Positions 40,500 through 51,500 of a stretch of DNA of 64,000 bases are shown in pieces. The stretch is from Rhynchopus sp. YZ270_cl-10 (lineage: Eukaryota; Euglenozoa; Diplonemea; Diplonemida; Diplonemidae). Below the pieces are notes generated by a model that was not told the DNA's origin, did no database searches, and saw only the letters and a program-made list of their open reading frames with translations. Positions within the stretch are counted from its first letter, which is position 1. Each line of letters starts with the position of its first letter. The translations under genes were made by a program, and so were the position numbers. Location of the stretch: assembly GCA_964035575.1 (NCBI GenBank), contig OZ037909.1:434001-498000 (forward strand). The letters run 5' to 3'.

Positions 40500-40966
40500 A
40501 ACAGAAGGGGGAAAAAAAAAATACCCCCTGAAGAGGTGGTTTTGTGGTTTTATTTGCTTTTGTTTGATAAAAAAAATTGTTGGAGTAGTGTAGATTCCTA
40601 TGCAGTACGTCCATTTCGTGGATTTATATCTAAGAAGGGGGGGGAAAATGACCATTTTTTTTTTATTGAGAAATGCACTGAAAAGGCGGGGGAGGGGAGA
40701 GGGTTAGAAGAAGGGGGGGTACAAACGGACCATGACGAAGTTGCACAACACGCATATATCCAATATACTCTGGGCAATGTTGTTTTCTGCAGACACACAC
40801 ACACACATCACTTTTGGGGCCATATTCTGCGCAAGAATTACCCCTATTAGTCATCAAACACATACATCACATCGGGGCAATATTCCACTCTCAGGAACCA
40901 CCCGCAACTGCTTTTTTTCAACAACGCACAACACAACCTTTTGACTGGACAATAACAAAGAAAAGT

Positions 40967-41005
40967 TTATAAGATGAACCTAAGCCTCTCGTGCTTAGTC
41001 ACCTT
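40967..41005. repeat. Dispersed hairpin motif, copy 5 (best form)
   Basis: TTTATAAGATGAACCTAAGC then CTCTCGTGCTTAGTCACCTTA. Inner stem CTAAGC/GCTTAG with loop CTCTCGT; outer stem TAAGATGA/TCACCTTA with one mismatch. It lies about 385 bases downstream of the next gene's stop. Confidence 0.75.
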
Positions 41006-41389
41006 ATCATATTCGTTAACAAAAGAAGGAGTAGTTGAAACGTAGTCGAAAGAAACAAAGTCGGTTAATATGAGCGCTAAGCCTGCTTTGTGTGGCCTTT
41101 TTTGTGTACATTTTGTGTGGCCTTTTTCACGTTACCACGATTGTCTTTTGCACAGAAAAACACACAAAAAAAAAATGTGCTCACTGCAGTCCTTTATCTA
41201 AAGAAACCCCTCGACAACTCCACCCCTGAGCTTGGTGTGGCCGAAGGCCTCACGGTCTCTACCACAAGAACGGTTTGCAGAATGCAGTTGTAGGGGGGTA
41301 TATTCACCCTCAGGCTTCCCTTTCAATCCCCTCCTGTAGAGCAGTGTATAGCCTATCCTTATGAAAGAGTTAGGTGTGTATGGGGTTTT

Positions 41390-42246
41390 TCACCCTTGTG
41401 CGTTGTCTTGTCCCTCTGGGCGGCTGTCCTCCATTTTGTCGCCATTGGATTTAGAGGAGGAGGAGGAGGAGGAAGAATCGCTGTCCTCAGAGTCTCCGTT
41501 GTCATCCTTGCCAAGCAACGCCAGAACCTGTATTGTTTTTGTTGTGTAGGCAGTGTTTTTCCGCTTGGTGGATATGACCCAAACAAAATCTTTGGAAAAA
41601 ATATCCGGGATTTTCCCGTTTTTGATCATGAAGATGTCTTCATCATAGTTTCCCCGCGGGGGGGTGCTACCCACGGAGAGTGTGTGCTCCAAAGTGTGTT
41701 GGCCCTAATGACAGAGGGGCGGCAAAGGGGTTTTTGCCTGCAAACACCATTAGGGGCATATTATAAGGCCGCAAAATTTGGTTCTGATTCAAAAAAAAAA
41801 ATTCTACAAACCATTTTTGTGAGCGACTGTTTTTGGTGGAACTTCGTTTCATCCATGTAGGCGTCGGTACGTTCCGTTGGGAGGAGGATGCCGTCTCGTG
41901 TGTGCGGTGCTTTGGCGGCGATCTCTGGGATGTCCTTCACTTCCACGAGGTCGTCTATTGCCAGGTTGATCTCCACCAGGGGCGCTGTGCCTGTTCTGCC
42001 CTGCGCGCTTTCCAGCACCGTCGGTGCGTCTCCAGTGGCCTTCCTCACCTCGTTCAAAAACTGCGAAATGTCCCCTTTCAACGTGGAAGCCCCTTCCTCC
42101 GGCGGGTTCTCCCGCAGCAGTTTCGACACCACCCGCGCACCCCCTCCCCCCTCCGCCCCCGCACCGTCAAACTCAAGAAACGTCGGCGAAGTTTTCCGCT
42201 TTCTGTCCACCTCTGTCTTCTCCTGACTATGCGGTGCGCCGCTCAT
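41390..42246 (-). CDS. Small acidic-tailed protein, perhaps NOPCHAP1-like
   Basis: Exons are 42246-41812 and 41527-41390, joined in phase 0 through the unusual donor GTTTGT and acceptor CAATACAG, for 190 residues. Visible parts: basic N-terminus (DRKRKTSP), a helix (LKGDISQFLNEVRKA), the segment PLVEINLAIDDLVEV, and an acidic/Ser tail of about 40 residues. The order 'helix, short hydrophobic V-x-I/M-x-(V/L)-A strand, acidic tail' recalls the small ribosome/snoRNP assembly chaperone NOPCHAP1 (C12orf45), but the likeness is weak and I do not name it. If the donor is wrong the first exon ends 14 codons later at a stop. Confidence 0.6.
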
Positions 42247-42467
42247 CTCTTTTGTCGGATAACGTCTTCTAAGAAAGCTTTTTTAAAGTAATGATCCGAA
42301 ATCTCTCCTTAACACAATTTTGTGTAGCGTTACTAAACCCCCCTTTTTTTTTGGTGAAATTTGGAGAAGGAGAGGGGGAGAGAGAGAGAAAAACTTTGAA
42401 AAAAGCTGTTCGAAGGGGGTAATTGGGGTATTGAGTAGGGGGGAAAAAGCTTGTGAAGAATTTCAAC

Positions 42468-42742
42468 TACGAAGAAGAAGTTCCCCTCTGGTTTCTAATG
42501 TGCGGAGACACTTGATGAAACACAACGGGGAGAAGCCGTGGTGTTCCGTATCGAAGAGGTGGCCGTGCGTAAATGGGTAACACCCATGAACAACACTCAC
42601 GCCTTCGTGCGCATTGTGTCGTACGTTATATCTGTTCTCACCTCACGAGGCAAAAGACAACGCGAGCAGGTCACAGTACGCCGTCTTGTTTTGCTATTCG
42701 GTACAAGAGGAACGTGGCGAGATATACTGGGATATGGGCAGC
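42468..42742 (+). pseudogene. Possible relic of a C2H2 zinc-finger gene
   Basis: One plus-strand frame reads SNVRRHLMKHNGEKPWCS, the typical end of a C2H2 finger (H-x3-H) plus the TGEKP-like linker and the first Cys of the next finger. About 60 bases on, another frame gives HSRLRAHC and then YICSHLTRQKTT and CFAIRYKRNVARYTG, each like a finger helix. The fingers lack most of their CX2C pairs, and at least two frame changes and stops separate them, so no intact protein is encoded. It is the only coding-like trace on the plus strand in the window interior. Confidence 0.35.
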
Positions 42743-43391
42743 ATGAGTGGCGGCAGCACCGCAAGAAGCAATCTCTCGCCATTGAACTACATTGGACCCG
42801 ATCCCTTTTGCGAAGCCCAAGCTCACCGGGGTCTCCCTGGATGGGGCGAACGTTATGTCCGGGAGACTCCAGGCGCGGAGTGGTGACTTCAACATCTCCG
42901 CAGGGGCTTTAGGATACTACAATAGTCTGTAGGCCCCGGACGTGCAGTTGTGCGCCTCTGATTGCGTGGAAGAGATGCAAGAGAGTGGAGAGATGGAGAG
43001 AGAGACCAGGTTAAACAATCCAAAGCCTACTAAGACACCAAGAGTGTGTTTTATTTGAGGAATAACGTCCAGAAAGGGAGAAGGGGTGGCGGTTATTGCA
43101 AAGAGAACCAAGGAGGAGGAGGGGAAGCAGAGGGTTTCTTTAAATCGCCTTCACAGCAACGTTTTTTTTTCGACCAGGAAAAGAAATATGTCAACATATG
43201 CAATGCAAGACCAGGAAAAGAAAAAAAATCCACCCCGAAGATAAGGGTGAATTTCCTTGTACTTAATCTATTTTTTTAAAATATAACCTGATGCAGGAAG
43301 ATTCATTCAAGGCTTTTTTTATGCTTTGGTACGTTGGCCCGATATCAAAAAAAAAAGCAGAAGGTTTTGTTTCGTCCTTCTGACCGGGGGT

Positions 43392-44480
43392 CTACTCCGT
43401 GAGCTCGCCACAGTCCTCGATGACAACGGGGCTGGAGGTGGTGCCAGAGGCGGTGCCTGCAGCCTCCATCTTCTTCACAACATCGTATCCTTCGAGGACC
43501 TCTCCGAACACGACGTGCTTGCTGTGATGGGGGGTGTGTGGATGCATGACAATATAATAGGTCTTTAGTATAAATACTGGGATTTAAATGAAATGCAGGG
43601 AAAGTAGCATCGGGAAATTGCTGCAACCCACATTACCATGGATAGGCATTATTATTTGGAGATAAAAAAAAATGACAAAACGCCGGAACGCAGGTACTGA
43701 TGCTCTGTGGGTTATTTAAAAAAAAAGGGGGGGGGGGAGTGGAAAGGTGGTCATAGAAGCATACCCATTGAGGCTCGGCGTCTCAGCCACGGTGATGAAG
43801 AACTGCGACCCATTCGTCGCCGCCCCTGCGTTCGCCATCGAGAGCAGCCCGGTCTTGCTGTGGGGCACACGGAAGTTCTCGTCGTCGAACTTCTCGCCGT
43901 AGATCGACTCTCCTCCGGTTCCGTCACCATTTGTGAAGTCACCACCTTGGCACATGAAGGTCGGGATAATTCTGTGGAAGGCAGACCCTTTGTAGTGAAG
44001 GGGCTTGCCGGACTTTCCTTCACCACGCTCTCCTGTACAGAGCGCACGGAAGTTCTCCGCAGTCTTGGGCACCACCTTGCCGTACAGACCCATGAGGACA
44101 CGCTCAGCAGGGGCGTCACCGATTTTGACGTCAAAGAAGACCTTGCTGGTGATGGTTGTGTCTGGAGGCACGTCGTCCTTCTTCAGGAAGAAGTCCCAGT
44201 TGGGGCCCGAGCGCGATGCGTCTGGTGCCTTGACAATAGTTGCGATCATGCACCGCTCACCGTCGCGCTCTTCAATCTCCCAAAGCGAGTCGTCCGTCTT
44301 CGCAGTGCTCCAGAGAACCTCCTCCTTCAGAGCCTCCTTCCCACGAATACCCATAGTGATCGTGTGGGGCTCGATCTTCCAGGTCAGGTCCTTGCTCTTA
44401 ATCTTCGCAATAGGCACCACAACAACAATCTCATCCGAGGTTTGCGTCCACGCAAACCCACGCTCGGCCATGTCTGTCAT
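43392..44480 (-). CDS. Cyclophilin with N-terminal CS (p23/NudC-like) domain
   Basis: Exons are 44480-43765 and 43521-43392 (phase 2, donor GTATGC, acceptor CATCACAG), for 281 residues. Residues 8-100 form a CS domain ([39 protein letters not shown]), the fold of p23 and NudC co-chaperones. Residues 108-281 are a cyclophilin peptidyl-prolyl isomerase ([59 protein letters not shown]). The catalytic Arg, Phe, Gln and the second Phe are present. The residue equivalent to Trp121 of human CypA is Ser, which predicts low cyclosporin A affinity. The CS domain suggests an Hsp90-linked cytosolic role. The stop is TAG at 43394-43392. Confidence 0.93.
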
Positions 44481-44521
44481 TTTGTAACGCTATTTTTTTC
44501 TAGAGGTTTTTTGTGCAGTTT

Positions 44522-45441
44522 ATAGGGCGCAGGCCTTTTGCTAACTTTGGGATTTTCCCCCTGAATGGCATGATGGTCAAAAAAAATAATTTCCTGGAAA
44601 AAAAGTACATTCCGAGCTTTCCCACCTGGTGAAAGCGGTCGTCGCGCGCTTCGCGCGCGCCTCCCTGCCAGCCACAGGGTGGAGAGGCGAAGGGTCAGCT
44701 TTGCGAGATAACAAAAAAACGGAATCTAATCCTTTATTAACGGCGCTTGGTCTTGCGCCTTACGTACACTAACCGTACAAAATCAATACGTCTTCCAGAA
44801 GCAGGGGCTGTTGCAACGGCTGGGTCACTTTGAACTAAAAATGGTCAAACTTTTGCAGCTTGGGTCAAATTTCATTTTTGGCTGTAAAATGCAAGTGAAT
44901 CCCCCTAGACATTGTAAAATGGCACCGTAGGCAGGAAGAAAATGGCGTACAGCGCGAGCGAAGCGAGCGGAAATTTTTTTGAGGTATACCTCCGCGAGCG
45001 CAGCGAGCAGAAAAATTTTAAGGTGCCATCATGCCATCATGCCATCATGCCATCATGCCATCATGCCATCATGCCATCATGCCATCATGCCATCATGCCA
45101 TCATGCCATCATGCCATCATGCCATCATGCCATCATGCCATCATGCCATCATGCCATCATGCCATCATGCCATCATGCCATCATGCCATCATGCCATCAT
45201 GCCATCATGCCATCATGCCATCATGCCATCATGCCATCATGCCATCATGCCATCATGCCATCATGCCATCATGCCATCATGCCATCATGCCATCTGGGGG
45301 GAAATCCCCAGGTGATGGATAGCGAAAGCCTTGCCCCACCACCCCCCGTGGCATGATGGTGGCATGATGGAAAAAAAAATAAAAAACGCCCAAAAACGTG
45401 GCATGATGGCATGATGGTTAGCAAAAGGCCTGTATAGGGCG
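44522..45441. mobile_element. Inverted-repeat element enclosing an 8-bp satellite
   Basis: The 17-base AGGCCTTTTGCTAAC-type end near 44531 reappears inverted near 45420 (GTTAGCAAAAGGCCT), each with a GGCATGATGG unit on its inner side. The interior has GCGAGCGAAGCGAGCGG palindromes and the 45025 satellite. No coding sequence. Confidence 0.5.
45025..45294. repeat. 8-bp satellite (GCCATCAT), about 34 copies
   Basis: A homogeneous array; single units of the reverse form (ATGATGGC) are scattered on both sides at 44566, 45350 and 45405, marking the same source inside the surrounding element. Confidence 0.97.
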
Positions 45442-45825
45442 TAGAAATTCAAAAAAAAAAAAACCCTTTTTTTTTCCGAAACATAACATATCGATCGAAC
45501 AAAGGGTTTTTTTTTTGTCGTTACCCCCCCTTTTTTTTTTGGCAGTCCCACCCCATTGTGACCCGCTCCTTCCCGCTGTTTTCTAAAAACGTAAAAAAAA
45601 ATATATTCACGTCTGTAGGTCAGTAGGATACGTGCGTTTTTTGTGCACCTGATATTTGTTCGGAGGATCTCAATAAACACCACGTGGAACCTTAGTGTAG
45701 AAAAAAAATTAAGGCAACAGACACCCCACCCCACCCCTCGAATCTCACATCAAACTAAGTATGAAAATGTGCAAAAAATAAAGTAAAAAAAGTGGATGGA
45801 AAAAAAGGGTGGTCCGAAAAAATAA

Positions 45826-46015
45826 AATAGAAACGTAACACTCAATGAGTCTCATCACACGAGGGGGAAAAACCCCATGGGAGAGGTTGTGGTGAAACGC
45901 AACCTCTTTGGTGAGGTGTGGCTCTGCAGCGCGGTTCGTCCCCAGAACCGCAAAGTGTGTTCATGTTTTTTGTTTTCTATTTCCTCTTTCATTTCATGAG
46001 GTGACAAAAAAAGAG
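45826..46015. repeat. Dispersed ~180-base repeat with hairpins, copy 2
   Basis: It matches 37563-37735. Stems here are AGAGGTTG/CAACCTCT (about 45886-45909) and GCGGTTC-GTCCCCA-GAACCGC (about 45931-45951). It lies downstream of the COX5B-like gene. Confidence 0.65.
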
Positions 46016-46384
46016 AAGTTGAAAGTACAAAAAAAAAAAAAAAAAATGTAAATTGAAGTACAAATCCCTCTCGCGACAATGTACCAAAAAGGACCCACCC
46101 CTTTCCCTCCCATTTTTTTTTGCGCCGTGGTAGTGTTGTGTCCCCCCTATATATGAGGGTCAAATATGCCTTAAGGGTTTTGCTTTATCATTGCTATGGC
46201 AAACGCCACCCCAAAGATCCCCATTTCCCCATCCCCATTTCCCATTTCCCACCCTCCACCCGGAGCCCATTTGTCTTTATGTACAACAAAAGAAATGAAA
46301 AAGGAAGACGCGTACGAAGCATCCTCCTCTTCTGGGCCATAACCCCCGGTTACAAACGCTAACTGCCCTCTCCCCACTACAGAT

Positions 46385-47247
46385 CTAAATCTTCACAGCT
46401 CCCTTCACAGCCTCGTTGTTCTTCACACCGCTGTAGAAAATTGATATATAAACACATTGTGTTGGTAACACCACTTCTGTTGATACCATTCAAAAAAAAG
46501 ATGGTCTTTGTTTTGTGCGTTCGGGTGTAATAAAAAAGTGGGAAAAGTGTGAGACTTCAGGATGTATGCCTTTGTTTTCCCAATGCGCTCCAATCTGTCT
46601 ACTGACAACTAAAAGATGTAATATAGAACAAAAACCCCAAACAAAAAAAAGACATACACTAGACAGGGGTCAACGCATCCACCTTCGGGGATATGACCGG
46701 TTTCGGGTTTGAGGTTGTTGTCAAACTTTGGCGCAAACCCCGCGCGTCTCTTGAAGTAGGTACCGCAGTATTTACACATCGCGGGTTTGTGCGGGGGGAC
46801 GAAGATCCAGGACATCCAGTGGGTGTGTCCTCCTTTGTGGTCAGGCTGGACCGATTGTACGGGGGTGTCGTATTTGTGAAAACCTCCGTCAATACCCATG
46901 CAGGTTACGATGGTTGCGTCCACCTCGATGGCAGAGACGGGGGTTTGACGTCCAGCCCACAACAGGTCCTGGTTGAGCACCGCAGTTTCGCGTATAGCAG
47001 CTTCTAGAGCCTCAGTGTAGACCATAAAGGTGGGCTCGTCCGGCTTCACCTTGGCAGCACCGGTGGACATCATTCCTCTGGTGTAGTATGGCGCGTCGTA
47101 CATGGCGTTCATCTTCCCCCCCCACACCGGCGACCAGAAGTTCCACATCGAGTTCGGGTTGAAGAAACCGGTATTTCCCATCGCACTCGTGACATCTACC
47201 CCACCAGGGTTCGGACCAGAAGCCAGGAGTCTCGCGGAACGTTTCAT
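46385..47247 (-). CDS. Zinc-binding cytochrome c oxidase subunit, COX5B (yeast Cox4) type
   Basis: Exons are 47247-46658 and 46430-46385, phase 2 (donor GTATGT, acceptor TTTCTACAG), for 211 residues. The C-terminal zinc region matches COX5B: IVTCMGIDGG, then HTHWMSWIFVPPHKPAM, then CKYCGTYFKR; the last CX2C corresponds to the CPSCGTHYK of the animal protein. The subunit sits on the matrix side of complex IV. The N-terminus (MKRSARLLASG) is basic and Ser/Ala-rich, as expected for a mitochondrial presequence. The mature part is longer than in animals (about 100). The donor could also lie two bases earlier (GTGTAT), which would change the last 15 residues; GTATGT is preferred because it fits the other introns. 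Confidence 0.82.
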
Positions 47248-48522
47248 TGTAAAGGCTTTTCCTGATTTGGGTGATTGGTAGTTTCTCTTCAGAGGTGTTC
47301 CAGTGTCAAGTGAGTTGCTTCTCTCTTGCTTTGGCTTTTGCTTTTTTCCCCGAAAAAAAGCATTTCAGCTTGGTGTTAACTAGAAAAGATGACAAAAGAA
47401 GGGATAGCTATGGGTCAATGGGAGTTGATGTGGCAAATTTCGTGAACACCACGTCGGTCCCATGACAAGCTGGAGATAAGAAGTCTCTGGGAAGTTTATA
47501 CGGCGGGGTTTCATACAACACCATTACACTAGGCAATCGTAGAAAAAATGGGGTTGTTTGCACATTTTTTTTTTTGCGGGGGGGTAAAGTTAGAATAGGA
47601 GGGGAAGGGAAGGGAGTTGTAAGGTGAAAGGGAAACTAAACTTTAAGCAAGAAAAAAATGAAGTAAAGAACAGTGTCGTGAGAGCACTGTGAAATATGAA
47701 CAAAGGGGGGGAGGAAATACAATACGTGAAGACAAAAATAGCCTCCGAAAAATGGGGGAGAGCGACGTCGATTGAAGTAATATCAGCCGTCACAAAAAGT
47801 GCCATAATGTGTCGCACGCCTTTAAATTGCTACAATTTTTGACAGCCACATTACACTTAAATCTTGGGGGATGGGAGAAGCTGGAAAGCACCCCCCATAC
47901 ACCCCCTTCCGATAGAACTCTTTTTTTTTTTGTAGTTTCGACAATCACCTGTCCGAGGACGGGTTCTGTACACAAAGTCGCCCGAAGGCTAATGAATTTC
48001 AATTTTTTTTTTTTTTTTTTTTTTTTTCATTTTTCATTTTTCATTTTTCATTTTTCATTTTTCATTTTTCATTTTTCATTTTTCATTTTTCATTTTTCAT
48101 TTTTCATTTTTCATTTTTCATTTTTCATTTTGAAAATGTGTTGGTTTAGTGTAGCCGCCTTCAGACAATCTTCACTATCCTTTGTGAATTTGGCTAGACT
48201 GCTTTTTTTTTTGAATAATTTTTGAAAAAACTTGTATTAGTGAAGACAGGGATGAACTAAACACTTTCGCATCCACATGGGTCACCCTTGTTTATAGACC
48301 AGCAGCTTCTTGGCATAGCTCGTCCCCCAAAGGAGCAGTGGAGAAAAGCCTCACAACACACCACATTTTTCTTGCACTTTGGGGAGGGGGGTGGGCGGTT
48401 ATCCCTTTTCGTAAGAAAGGGGCTATTTCATACAATGTGTTTGGCACACAAAAATCACTCTTTTCTATGCCTTTGAAAAAAAAAAATATCGTTCCTTTTT
48501 TTATTTTTGATCCATCAAATCT
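47248..48522. other. Intergenic region with a T-rich satellite
   Basis: Apart from the 7-bp satellite at 48028-48131 and A/T runs, I see nothing that looks like a gene or RNA on either strand. Confidence 0.6.
48028..48131. repeat. 7-bp satellite (CATTTTT), about 15 copies
   Basis: A uniform heptamer array preceded by a T run of about 24. It lies between the COX5B-like gene and the kinase gene. Confidence 0.95.
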
Positions 48523-51500
48523 TCACACAGGGAATTTCTTATATGTGTAAGATTGTGTGTTCTCCTGGCGGGCCATCTGCTTCCACTTCTCCAACAGCGG
48601 GGGGTAGCTGGAGTACGCTGTGCCAGAGGATGCTGAGTCGGAGGGTGACACCTTCAACATGACAATACTGACACTGAGCGGCTCGGAGCACGCCCCACAC
48701 TGCTCTAGGATGAGCTGTGCGAGCTGGTTCGGCTTTTGCAGTTTGTCCAGACCTGAATGCACAGAATGGACGATATGCTCCTCACCCAGCTTATTCCATA
48801 CGAACAACGACGCCATCACCACAAACAGATCACCACGCACCAGGTCGCATTGTGTTGCCTGGATGCCCTGTTGTTCTGCGGTGGGTATTGCAAGGGGAAA
48901 GGACTTTCCGTATCTGCACAACACTACCTGCATATTACCTGCATAGCAGCACAGCACCTTGGAGGCGGAGGTGAACAGCACGAAGGCCATTTGGGGTGGC
49001 ACCTCGGTTGTGTCGTTCGAGGCGAGGGCGGTGTTGAACATCCCTTTCGTATGCGCCTCGGCAGAGAGCGGGCTGTCAAACTCCTTTACGTCGGCAAATT
49101 CCTCCGCAAGGAGCTGGGTGAGCTTCCTGGAGTTGCTCATGGTCCACCCCACGCAGGCACCTACTATTCCTACTCCAGGCACCATGACGTGGCCATGTAT
49201 TGCGTGCGAGGATTTCTCTTGGGTGCTTGACAGCGCCGCGTCTAGCTCGTGGTTTTCCTTTCGTGTCACATCCTGGCGCAGTACTGTGGTCTCCCCATTG
49301 GAGACGCTAGAAGTGTAGCTGACCATCGACCCGCTGCAGTGCGACTGATGCGAATGTGAGTGTGAATGCGAAGGGGACCGCGAGAGGTTCTCCTCCTGCT
49401 GCGACGCAGACGCCCTGCTGGTCCTCTCCAGCATGCTGTACTTCGAACGCTTATGCGGGAGGTTCCCACAGAACAGCGGACTGCAAAGATGAAAGGGGAG
49501 GAGTGGTTGGGAGGGGTCGACGGAGGGGGGGGGACATACCTCACTAACAGTTCGCTTGCAGGAAGGCGCATTTGTGGGTCTTCCACGAGGCAGGTATCGA
49601 TAAACTCCCTCAGTTGCTTCGGCAGGTCCTCTGTAGTGTTTAGTACATTATTTTTCAAAAAAAAAAAAATGTCATACCGGCAACCTGGGGTCTGAAGGTC
49701 GGATCGTTCCCTAAACGGTAGATGAAGTTGTGTGTCATGTATGGGTTCTCTTCTGTGAAGACCCACGGGACAGACCCGGTGACAATCTGCACTGCGGTGA
49801 TCCCCAATGCCCAGATGTCCGATGCAAACACACCAAACCCTCGCGCAGCCTCGGGTGCCATGTACAGAGGTGTGCCCTGTACGGACATCTTCCCCGCAAT
49901 CTGCGCCATCTGCTGCTGGCTGGTTCCGAAGTCTGAGAGCTTCGCGGTGCCGTCGATGTGGAGGAGCACGTTGTCAGGCTTTACGTCGCGGTGGACGATG
50001 TTGCTGTCATGCAAGAACTTTAAGCCGCGAAGAATATCTATCAGATACCGCGTCACTGCTGAGAGAGGCAACCGCAGATAGAGCTCCAACAGCATGCCCA
50101 AGGAGCCGCCGCTCATATACTCCATGCAGATGATGATGAAGTTCCCTGACACAATCGACGCGAGGTACGCCACCACGTTCTCGTGGCGGAGTGTTGTGAG
50201 CAGGTTCACCTCGTTGACGAGCTCCTCTGTGGCCTGCTCGATGCTGGGACCACCGCCGCCTGCTGCCTTTGCGGCAGCCGCCCTTCTTCTGTGTGCGTAG
50301 CGGCCGGCCACGGCCTGCTTTTGCTTCGGGAGTTTGAGGATTTTCATGGCAACGAGACTGCCCTGCTCGCTCATCCCCTTGTACACCTCCCCAAAGGCAC
50401 CTTCGCCAAGCTTGATGCCGCTGCGTGACCATTTGACACCCTTTCTGTCCATGTAGAACGTCGCATCCCCCTCCTGCACCTCCCCGTGCTCAGCTGCCTT
50501 GAGAATGTCTCGCTTCAGGCGGTTCCCCTCCTTCGTCTTGTCCTCAACGACACGGCGCTGCAGGGCGGTGATCTTGTTGCTCACCTTCGCGCCCTCCTCT
50601 TTGGCAAACTCGAGAGGCGGGTCGAATGAGTTGAAGTAGAGGAACTCCTGCCCCATCGAGGCTTCTTCTAGGTTCTGCCAGCCTAGGTTCACCCGGGTGA
50701 AGGGTTTGGGGGGGGCGAGCTGAGGGTTCTCGAGGAAGAGCTGCGCGTTTTTGAGGTTGCGGAAGGCCTGGTAGTCCGAGGGGTGGCAGCAGAGGAAGTC
50801 TCGGTAGCGGGCTACGCTTGCGGCGAAGTCGTGCTCCCTGAAGGCAGCGAAGCCCTCATTGTAGTGGTACAGGCTGCTCCCATAGACAGCGTGCATGGAG
50901 GGCTCGATCAGCTCGTAGATGCAGTGCGGCTTTCGTTCCTCCCCTGCGTCCGCCTCCTCACCACCCGGGTCTACAGGCAACGCGATGACCTCCACAATCC
51001 GCATTTCAAACCGTGTCTTCACCTTCTCAAAGACACCTTCATTGACCAACGCCCTAGCACAAATCTTCGGAGCAATGTTCAACATATCATGCGCAATGCT
51101 CAACGTCTCACCCCCAACCACAGGCAGTCTCTGGTCGATCACCCCGCTAAACCCACTGAAGGTGTTACCAGATGCAAGCACACAGGCCCAAGACGCTTGG
51201 TTTTCTACTGTCTCCGCAAGCGCGTTTCTGACGGCGTACAAAGCGCTGGCAGCAGGGTGGACATGGTCTTTTTGGACGGCGTGGGTGTTCCAACCTGCAA
51301 TGATCTGGTTTGCAGTCACGATGACCGGAACACCGTCGTTCTGTTTGAGGTGGAAGAGAACGGTGTCGAGCATTGTATTAGAGAGCTCGACGTGCTCTTC
51401 AACGAGGTTTGTGTTTGACATAAAAACCTCCAGCTCGCAGATCATCACCGTTGCACGCTTGGGGCGCACGCCAAACGCTGACTGCGAAAACCCACGAGAC

